Assembly: GCA_032173965.1 (NCBI GenBank)
Contig: CM063287.1
Coordinates: 8,561,859-8,625,858, forward strand
DNA length: 64,000 bases
Direction: 5' to 3'
Source of the DNA: Sitta carolinensis
Lineage: Eukaryota; Chordata; Aves; Passeriformes; Sittidae
The notes beneath the pieces are model-generated. The model ran no database searches. It was not told where the DNA came from and saw only the letters and a program-made list of their open reading frames with translations. This document shows, piece by piece, positions 56,215 through 64,000 of this stretch; the stretch's first letter is position 1, and each line of letters begins with the position of its first letter. The translations under genes and the position numbers were made by a program.

Positions 56215-58364
56215 CATAGGAAATTGACTTTGGAGAGCAAAGCTGGACTCCGTGAATCTTTTCGCTCTAACGTGGGTGAGGAAGATAAAACCAGAGAAGA
56301 GGAAATAACTGAGATTCAGTATATTTTCTCAGCACACTTCTACAGGCTGCTAATGAAATCTTTCAGTACTTCATAGACTGTGATACTGAGAGCCTCTATA
56401 CACTACATGCTACATATATGGACAGCCTTGAGAAAAATACACGTTTTGTTTTGTTTTGAGCTGCATTGAGACTTCAGTCATACTTAGTGAGTCTCCTGTA
56501 AAACTCTGGGTACTGAATTGAATGTTCAGATTACAGTGCTTTCTGTGAAAGCCTAACAAGCTATATGGATTCAACAGAGATGGAGAATATAAGCTTTTTT
56601 TTTTTTTTTTGCCTTCTACCTGATAAAACCTGGTCAACCCATACCAAGTTTTGGTGAAACAGGCTGTAGGTTATGAATCTGTTTGTGATACTACTCAGTT
56701 TAACAGTTCTTTATACCTTTTTGTGTGTGCCAGGATTATTTTGCTGTCATTTGGAATATATAAGAAACCATTTAAATGAACAAAGTTTTATGGTCAGGGC
56801 TGTGCATTTTGTGGCTCCACAATCAGAGATTTGCTGCAGAATCTTTTGCCATTATCTTCAGAAATGTCAATTTTAATTTTTTTTCCTGTTTTTTATTTGG
56901 TCACAAGGAGAACTGCAGAAATGTAAACCATTAATTAATTAAGGAATGCCTACCTAAACCTGTAAGGAGCTTGAAACGATCTCTTCTAGAGATGTAGGCT
57001 GCTGTGGTAATCTCACTTGCAGTCCAGAGAGATCTCCATTTGAACCCTGAGATTTGTCGTATTTTTTCACAGTGCCACATACAACCAGCATTTTTGCCAT
57101 AGTATACTTTACATCTTAGCAGAAAGATGATGTGTTGTATTGGGACTCACTGGTAGGTGTCTGTCATGCTCTGAACTTCTTCCCACAAGGGAAGGGATAT
57201 GTCAGCTCTAGCAACATGCTCTTTCATCATGGGACAAAACTAGGCAGAAGGTGAGTTTTGAAAGGCTTGAGAACAAGTCTGGTTTACAGACAGGAAAGAG
57301 GGAAGGCAGGAAGCTCTGGGTGCTCTGAAGATCAGAGAATGTAGAAAAAGGTCAAGACCAGGAGAAGTGAGTACATGAACTGCTGAAGATCAGATCCACG
57401 GCGTGCAGAAGATCTGGGGCTGGGCTGCTCTGATGTAGACACAGGAGGCCACATCTGTGGGCCACTTAGTGGAAGTGAAGATTTGAGACAAGGTAAATCA
57501 GTGGGTGTTGTAAGTTCTAGATAAGTTGGGGAGGAGTGGCATTGAAATTAATTCATGAGGATACAGTAAGTTAGCACAATTGCTAGACTTGGTTTAGTTG
57601 TGCCAACTGTTTGAGGTGCACAAGAAGCTGAAGTTCCCCCATTTTCACCCCTGACCCACACAAGCTGGTTAGAAGCCAAAACCCTCCATGAGGTTACTGT
57701 AAAGTAGAACTATTGATTTATAACTCCTTTGGCACTTCTACTTGGAAGCTAGATGATAGTACCATAACTCAAAGCTTGAGTCGTCTGAAGATTGAACACA
57801 CAGTATTGGAACCATTTTAATCTATTTGATAATTTAAGTGCCTATAACTTTGTACTGTAAATCTTGTTCTAGATAACTTTAAAAAGGGAAGTTATTTATA
57901 CAGTGTGTTTTGTGCTTTAGTAAAAAAAACAAAACAAGAAATACCCAGTCCTAGGTACATGTGTACGATTAGATATATGCACACACACATGCCATAGTTG
58001 AGATTTGAAGAAGAAAGTTAAGAATAATACCAAAATTGATGAAAAATGTTAAAACTTCAGATTGGTTTATGCCAGATTATTTGTTGTCTTAAAATATTTA
58101 CATGGAGATTGTTTTGATGTGTTTAAATTTCCCGTGAAAATACAACTGATAGAAAGCAATGTAACACAGAAGTAATGTGATTTGTAAACAATTACAACCT
58201 TCTAGCATGTTACTCTTTTGTTTTAATCCTGTAGTTTCCATAATGTAAATGGTCAGGCAAAAGATTGCAGTATTTTTATTTTCTATTGTGATGTACAGAC
58301 TTTATTTAACAGGTTCTACATATTTTATAGAAAACTAGCTATTTCGAGGGACTTTTTTTTTTTT

Positions 58365-58370
58365 AATAAA
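58365..58370 (+). promoter_or_regulatory. BMPR1A: Polyadenylation signal AATAAA (proximal)
   Basis: AATAAA after a T-run, followed by a T- and TG-containing stretch (CATTACTGTTGTTTAG) suitable as a downstream element. Located about 2.15 kb after the stop codon. Confidence 0.65.
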
Positions 58371-60426
58371 GTCATTACTGTTGTTTAGTAATGCCTTTAA
58401 GTATTATGTATTCTGGCTGAGAAATTCGTAGGTGTGTCAACTTTAACTTATTTGAAAACAGCAAGAGATATATGATATTGTGCCACAATCCTCATGATAA
58501 AGGGCTTTTAAAAAAAGTTTCTCCGTCCATTGCCAAGAAATATATGATGATTTTGAAATTATTAATCATGTCTTCACGCATAATTTTTGCACAGGTAGTT
58601 GGAAAATTTTTTGGTATAAGCCAAAAAAAGTAAGGGATAAGCTTTTTTTTTCTTTCTCTAGAATTTTTATCAATAAGAAGGAAAAAATGTTTATGTAGGT
58701 ACCCTGCTAGCTTAAACTTTCAAAGCATGGAGATCTGTCTAAATTAACCCCATCCTATGTAGAATATTGTGATATTTCTTTTAGAATTTGCCACATCATC
58801 ATTAGGTGCAAACATGTTTTGTGAATTTTTTTTAGTTCATTTTTCCCAAGTCTTCAGGAAGCCCCTTCTGGAAGTATGAATTTCAATAATTTGTAAATTT
58901 TCACTTACTTTCTTTTCCATTGTCGAGGTATTTGCAAGGCAGCAATAGGATGGTTAGACACCTTAGGACTTAAATTGTTTTACCTGTTTACTTTAACATA
59001 GAGGGAGCTGACTGCTGCAAAGATGACTTTTTGAGAGGGGGAAAAAAAATCTTTTTTGCCTTGAACCTAATTTATCAGCACTTTTACTCTGTTCATATTG
59101 AAATGTATCATGCGTGTGTATTTTTTTGCTATGCTGCGCAGGAGCTTCCTTGATTCTGATACTCAGCAACATGTTAGCACTAGAGGATGTCTGTACTGTT
59201 ACTTAATCATTTGGGGAAAAAAAATGTGCTCAAAGCCAGCCCGTTAATTTTTACATAACTAAGCATAATTAATGCAGACTCCAAAGGTAAGTTGTTGCTT
59301 TATGCAATCCTGTAGAGTTCAGAAGCCTTTAAGGTCAGAGAGGGTAATAGGATTCTTCTATTTGACTGTGATTTATCTCATTTTGATGGTCAAAATTTTA
59401 AGCATTTGTCATAAAAAAAATATCCTCCAAAACTGGCAAATGTGTTATGTGTTTGTTTGGTTTTTGTTAGGTTTTTTTTTTTTTAAATACAAAAATCAAC
59501 TGTGTGGAAAATACCTTGGGGAGTAACAAGACTGTGCCTTGGAAATTCTTAAACACTCATATGGAGGGATTTTTTATGTTTCTTTAATCTGTTCCATGTG
59601 ATTTTAGATGGAAATAATTGGAGTCACTTCATTCTTACTCTTACAGCTACTAAAAGGAAAGTAACAGAAAAACTGGTAAATTCAACAGAAATGTGGTATT
59701 CCTACAGAGAAAATTAGGCTAACATTCTGAGTTTATTCTGAGTTTTACTTAACGTAGTTTTTCCTCAAGAAACAGTTTTCCCAATATTCATTGCTTTTTC
59801 CCAATTATTTTATTAATTAGCCTTTTTTAAGGCCTTGAATGAAATGTAAAATTAATATTTTAAGTTACCTCCATAGCAGCCTAGAATCAAATTTTAGATC
59901 TTGATCTAAATGACCATTTGAATGTGTTTATGAAACAAATCATTTGGATGCATTTCATCTACTCTGTCTTAACAGATTGTATTTTAATCGTCTAAAAGTG
60001 TTTGAAAAGCAGAGATATAAAGTTAAAATACTTTCGTTTGCTATTGAAAGAAATTTTGAAAGGGAAGTTACATGCTCATCTTCTGTGAAATATTAGAATG
60101 ATTTAGCCTTTCCTCACTCTCCTGACAGTGCCTCTGAGTTAGGTCTTTATCCCGTGCCCACAATCTTTATTCCAAGCAGGAGTGATGTCTAAAAGCAGCT
60201 GGCAGTGTTGCACAGTACAGTGCTTTATGGAACCATGGTGCTCAGCCTTGGGTGTACAGCAGAAGTAGAGGGCACCTTACTTCTGGATTATCAACAAATC
60301 TAATGTAATGGTTGCTTTGTGATATTTTACTGTTTAATGCAATTATAGAAGCCCACATCATGTAGTGATATTTGTGCTCTGACATGACATGCCCAAAATG
60401 AAATGTACTATATTGTATACAAGAAG

Positions 60427-60468
60427 AATAAAGAACATTGTAGTTAACCTAGAGAAGATGTAAATAAA
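60427..60468 (+). promoter_or_regulatory. BMPR1A: Polyadenylation signal pair AATAAA (distal)
   Basis: Two AATAAA hexamers (60427-60432 and 60463-60468) lie 36 bases apart. TG-rich sequence (TCTTGTGTGTGTTATATG, about 60503-60520) follows and could act as the downstream GU-rich element. Confidence 0.55.
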
Positions 60469-60485
60469 ATATGAAAGAGTGGAAC

Positions 60486-61766
60486 AAGACAAATGGTCAC
60501 ACTCTTGTGTGTGTTATATGCCAGAAGTGTAGAATACTACTTTAGAAATGTAACACACTAATGTATTTTGTACAGCATCTGCTTTAGAAGGTGCCTTATT
60601 GAGTTTACCATGAATTGCTTGTTCTGTACACAGATTATGTCCAATGTATCATTTTTAAGTAAATAACCTTATTTTAGTACACATTAGTAATGTGTTTTGT
60701 TACTATAAGATTTTGCCTTAAAAATGTAATGACTTGGAAATCATAATACTGTAACTAAATAATTCCCTACTTTTCTTACCTCGTTTATGTTTTTTTTTTC
60801 CCCCACAGTCTCTGAATAAGTTGTTAATTACTGCTTTTATTGTTCAATGATATTGAAAATTATTTGGTGCTCTCTAAGTTTGAGTTCTTTATTCCTTGCA
60901 CAAAATTTAAATTTGGATGCAGCAGTAAAAAACAGTGTTTCCTTCTCCTGATTTTTATCCCTGTGTTACAGCAAAGCCAAAAGCAAGTAATAAGTCAAAT
61001 AATACTTCTATTTGAACATATGCAAATTCACTGCATGTTGGTTTTATCCATATAAATTTGCCTCAAGTTTACCAGGTAAAAAGATGAAAATAAAGGGATG
61101 GGGAATTTTGTAATTGCTTTTTGTTCCCTCTCTGTGTACATGTTTTTTTATGTAATAGTGTCCAATTTAAGAGATTTGAGTTTAACATGTGCATGTACTG
61201 CTTATTGCAAAAATATGCAGGTGCTCCTATATATCCTGCTAAATACACTCTGGCTTTTATGATTCAAGCAAATGAATACCAGTCAAGGGGATATCTCTCC
61301 TGTGAGTACTACAAAGAAAGTGTCAGAATTTATTTTCTCATTGCAGAAATGTGTCGGCTTCTACGCTCCATAGAGTTCATCTTTAGTTTACAAGGAGAAA
61401 GAAGTAAGATCAGTTTCTGTTCTCTTTTTGCATTTAATCAGGAAAAATCTTAGATTTAAATACGTACTTTTTACAGTAGCTAAAAAGGTTTCGTATCTGA
61501 ACATCATAAAACCTGTTACTAATATATTATAAGCCTTGATTTGTTTTCTTTGTACAATCAAGTGTGAAATTCTTGCAGTATTGTTCTGGAAAGTGCAGTG
61601 GAAAGATTAGAGATGTAGTTTCAATCCTTTCTTTCCTTAACACATAATACCAGGAAATTGGACTGCACAAAGATTTGGTCTCCTTAAATTAGTAGCTTGG
61701 CAAAGTAAACCTTTTTCCTGTGGTTGTTGCTATTACATTGCTTGTGGAATGGCATGTCTTCACTGA
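60486..61766. other. Intergenic, no feature recognised
   Basis: AT-rich DNA beyond the likely 3' end of BMPR1A. A 110-residue + strand frame at 61121-61453 has a mixed composition but no recognisable domain or splice context; not annotated. Confidence 0.5.
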
Positions 61767-62115
61767 TTGTGGCGGTCGTGGTTGGATTTATACCCGGGGT
61801 TTCATGTTAGCATTGCAGGAGGACACGATGGAAATTGTGGGGAAGTGTTTGCCCCTGTCCGTGCGCTTCTTCTCTCGTTGTTTCGCGGAATGGCCACAGG
61901 GTGGTGCTGTGTCCCGAAGAAAGGGTTTGGGAAAAAATCGGGGAGTTTCGAGACGTGGAAAGTTCTACTGCCTGCTAGTAATAAATACCAAAATGTTCTC
62001 CTCTAGAAAGGGGTGGGCTTGGCCACTATATAAAATATGCTACTGATGAGCTTGCATGGGTATCTAAGCGGTGAAACAGCTGTATCCAGTGACCTGTGGA
62101 AACACCCCACCTGTA
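61767..62115 (+). other. CpG-rich, TATA-containing insertion: solo LTR or promoter
   Basis: About 350 bases have many CpGs (for example TCGTTGTTTCGCGG and AATCGGGGAGTTTCGAGACG) amid AT-rich DNA. Near the right end a GGGGTGGGC box (62011-62019) precedes a TATA-like TATATAAAA (62027-62035). The layout fits a relatively young LTR or a core promoter reading rightward. The open frames through it (61720-62046 and 61767-62006) have no recognisable protein family. Not seen elsewhere in the window. Confidence 0.4.
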
Positions 62116-62412
62116 TGTTTTGTGGGCATACCGAAAAGCAAATGGAGCAGTTAGCAAGCTGAATCGCTTGCTATTTATTTAAACAAATATCAGAAGTGTC
62201 ACTAAATTCAGAAAGGATCAGATTCAATTCTATTAATTTCCTTAATTCCTTCTGCAGTTTTATCTTCACCTTTCCCCAAAACACCTCTTTGGTCTTTCTC
62301 CCTGATGTTAATGCAGTAGATCAGTGTCAGCTGTGAATCCGAGCTGGGAAAGGACCACTGCTGTGTGCTGACCACCTCCTGAGCCTGCTTCATGAGGAGA
62401 CCTCCACGGGCC

Positions 62413-62465
62413 TCAGACTCTGGCTTGGTGTGGATATGATGTGCAGAATTCAGGCACTGCTGGAT
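62413..62465 (-). CDS. Possible terminal coding exon of an unrecognised - strand gene
   Basis: On the - strand an acceptor TTTCTATAG precedes base 62465. If spliced from the exon at 63655-63823 in phase 1, the frame gives 17 residues ending FCTSYPHQARV and a TGA at 62413-62415. A different frame of the same segment stays open for about 86 codons to 62208 (from the acceptor; 61 codons from its first ATG), so the correct phase is uncertain. The repeated FCT-Y-P motif (FCTYQP in the upstream exon, FCTSYP here) slightly favours the phase-1 join. Tentative. Confidence 0.25.
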
Positions 62466-63654
62466 CTATAGAAAGTAAAATTGTTTATATATGATACAGT
62501 CGGTACTTGAATTTGGAGTAAAGAGATTGTCTTGTTAATGGAAAAGAAAAAACAATAGGAGGCTTTAATTTTAAAATGTACTATAAGATACTGACATACA
62601 TAAAGCAGCAGCTCAGTAACAAAATAATTCCATGAAGTCACTAAGATGCACAGCTTTCTACCTTATTACAAAGCTTAGTGGTTTGATCTGCAGATACAGA
62701 AATTGGAAGTGGTGATGTTTTCTGGCAAGTTTCTAGGAAGTACTAAAAGCTGTTGGAAGCTTTTATTTTTAAATATGGGTTTCAGATTGACATTACATAT
62801 ATCTGTATCCTGGAGTGAGCACGGGATGTGCCTATTGCTGCTTGGCCATCAGGCACATTAGTCTGCTGTGAGGGAAACTGAAGCTCACAGATAACTCTTC
62901 CCAGTGCCTATGGTCAGCTTCAGGTTGTTCTTCATATTTGGAACTTCTCCTAAATCCACTGAGTCAACCAATAGCTGTATTTTAAGTTATCTTTATTAAA
63001 TTGATTCCTCTAGTTTGCCTAAAATTACAGGTCATAGTGATGTGGCTGTGTAAATCTAATAAAAAAGCCCAAACAACTATCCCACAAAAAAAATGCAGGA
63101 GTGGTTTAGATGGAGGCTTATGAAAGAGCTGGTTTATTGCATTGAACAAACAAAACCACAACCCAGTAGATTAACATTAACCATCCTTCTCTTTTTGCTT
63201 GAGAAGGAAGTCAGTCTTCCTGACTTATGCAGCCAACAGAGTGATTTAACCCATTGTTTTTCATTAATTTTTTGCCTCATAGTCTAAAAATTAGTCTTCC
63301 AGTCAAGTGTTTCTTCTTTGTATGTGCAGGTGGCTAACTTAAGCATATTTGACAATGTCTTTAAAATATGAGAACACCTTTAAATTAGCATTTTGTTCAC
63401 TCTGGAGTCAGTGTTCTCTGAAATCATCTGGCCTGTTCTTCAATAAACGTGTGCTCTGGTAAGCACAAGGAAGGACAGAAAACCTCTAGAAGTCCTGACT
63501 GGATGAACTACAGTGTTCTCTACTACATCCTGTGTCCATTTCCAAGTGGTTTTCATTCCAGATGGAGCTTTCTGTCAAGGCTTTAAAAACAGCATGTTTT
63601 GAAATATATTTGTGTATCATATGTAACATACATATATTCCCCAGCTGTACTTAC

Positions 63655-63823
63655 GTGTGGAACTTGGCTGGTAGGTGCAGAATTGATGTGCACTGAAGAT
63701 GAGGGGATCCTTGAACCCCCCTGACCTAGGCAGCACACTTGTCCTGGCTCTGTAGAATGCTGCCACCACAAAAGTCAGGAACTGGAGGAACACTAGTAAA
63801 AACCCCAGGATGGTAGCTTTATA
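63655..63823 (-). CDS. Possible internal exon encoding a membrane segment, unrecognised - strand gene
   Basis: On the - strand, TTGTTTCAG precedes base 63823 and a near-perfect donor CACAC|GTAAGT follows base 63655. The 169-nt exon is open and encodes 56 residues plus one base. It starts YKATILGFLLVFLQFLTFVV, a strong hydrophobic helix, followed by a basic FYRAR stop-transfer and a soluble tail ending FCTYQPSST. This resembles the last membrane span of a small multi-pass protein. I do not recognise the family. In mammals the gene after BMPR1A on the opposite strand is MMRN2, but this exon does not look like an EMILIN/multimerin part. Confidence 0.4.
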
Positions 63824-63902
63824 CTGAAACAACCTAATCTTACAATTTGATGATTTTCTTCATTTCACCTCTTCAATTTTATTCTTCTCTTTCTTCCCTC
63901 AG

Positions 63903-63947
63903 ATACTTTGAGCAAAAATGAGACAGAAAATGGCACTGAGTTTGCAG
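63903..63947 (+). other. Possible 45-nt + strand exon at the window edge
   Basis: A very strong pyrimidine tract and CCCTCAG acceptor (63880-63902) precede a 45-base segment that ends GCAG|GTACTT. One frame is open (TLSKNETENGTEFA) with two N-glycosylation sequons. A good acceptor can occur by chance, and the donor is mediocre. No neighbouring exon confirms it. Confidence 0.15.
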
Positions 63948-64000
63948 GTACTTTGTGCTGCCTGCTGCAGAGCAGCATGAGCCATTTAGAAAAACAAGGA

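Larger units (their letters stand above)
56215..60485 (+). other. BMPR1A: BMPR1A 3' UTR, probable short and long forms
   Basis: Non-coding sequence following the stop codon, without a recognised gene. A canonical AATAAA at 58365-58370 would give a 3' UTR of about 2.2 kb. AATAAA at 60427-60432 and 60463-60468 would give about 4.2 kb. The second signal of the distal pair overlaps a Pumilio-type TGTAAATA at 60459-60466. AU-rich words such as TTATTTATA (about 57893) occur, consistent with regulated mRNA stability. Which end is used cannot be read from sequence alone. Confidence 0.6.

Noticed and set aside
61121..61453. 110-residue + strand frame downstream of BMPR1A as an exon of the next gene
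   Set aside because: Segments look mildly protein-like, but there is no clear acceptor or donor and no recognised family.
62208..62393. 61-residue - strand frame from ATG as a stand-alone small protein
   Set aside because: It extends upstream in frame to a possible acceptor, so it is either an alternative phase of a terminal exon or chance; not called separately.
62116..64000. MMRN2 or SNCG exons expected from mammalian gene order
   Set aside because: No C1q, EMI or synuclein-like segment could be recognised on either strand.

Overview
The window is nuclear DNA from a vertebrate, most likely a bird. It is AT-rich and intron-rich, with coding sequence confined to short exons bounded by GT/AG splice sites. 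The interspersed repeats are mostly fragments of CR1, the dominant avian LINE. A songbird is plausible from the style of the LTR-like repeat family, but the sequence alone does not settle this.

The one gene I recognise with certainty is BMPR1A (ALK3), the type I bone morphogenetic protein receptor, on the + strand. Eleven coding exons between 39330 and 56214 join in phase to exactly 1602 nt (533 codons plus stop). They encode a signal peptide, a cysteine-rich BMP-binding ectodomain, one transmembrane helix, a GS box and a complete serine/threonine kinase domain. All ten introns are GT..AG. The start-codon exon carries about 141 nt of 5' UTR, so at least one more non-coding 5' exon must lie upstream. 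A CpG island at about 2035-2575 is the best candidate for that first exon and promoter, which would make 2.8-39.2 kb a long 5' intron region.

Layout: 1-2.0 kb, no feature recognised; 2.0-2.6 kb, CpG island with a hairpin-forming palindrome at its edge; 2.8-39.2 kb, non-coding DNA with CR1 copies (5.2, 7.35, 14.6 and 23.5 kb), two opposite-facing copies of one LTR-like repeat (15.9-17.0 and 28.1-29.0 kb), two further CpG-rich blocks (32.3-32.85 and 37.75-38.25 kb) and several blocks that look like regulatory elements; 39.2-56.2 kb, BMPR1A coding exons; 56.2 to about 58.4 or 60.5 kb, 3' UTR with alternative polyadenylation signals; 60.5-64 kb, intergenic DNA with a CpG-rich promoter- or LTR-like insertion at 61.77-62.11 kb and possible exons of an unrecognised membrane protein on the - strand.

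No rRNA, tRNA or CRISPR array was seen, and I found no convincing new biological system. The observations most worth following up are the candidate membrane-protein exons at the right edge, the inverted LTR-like pair, and the CpG-rich candidate alternative promoters inside the 5' intron region.
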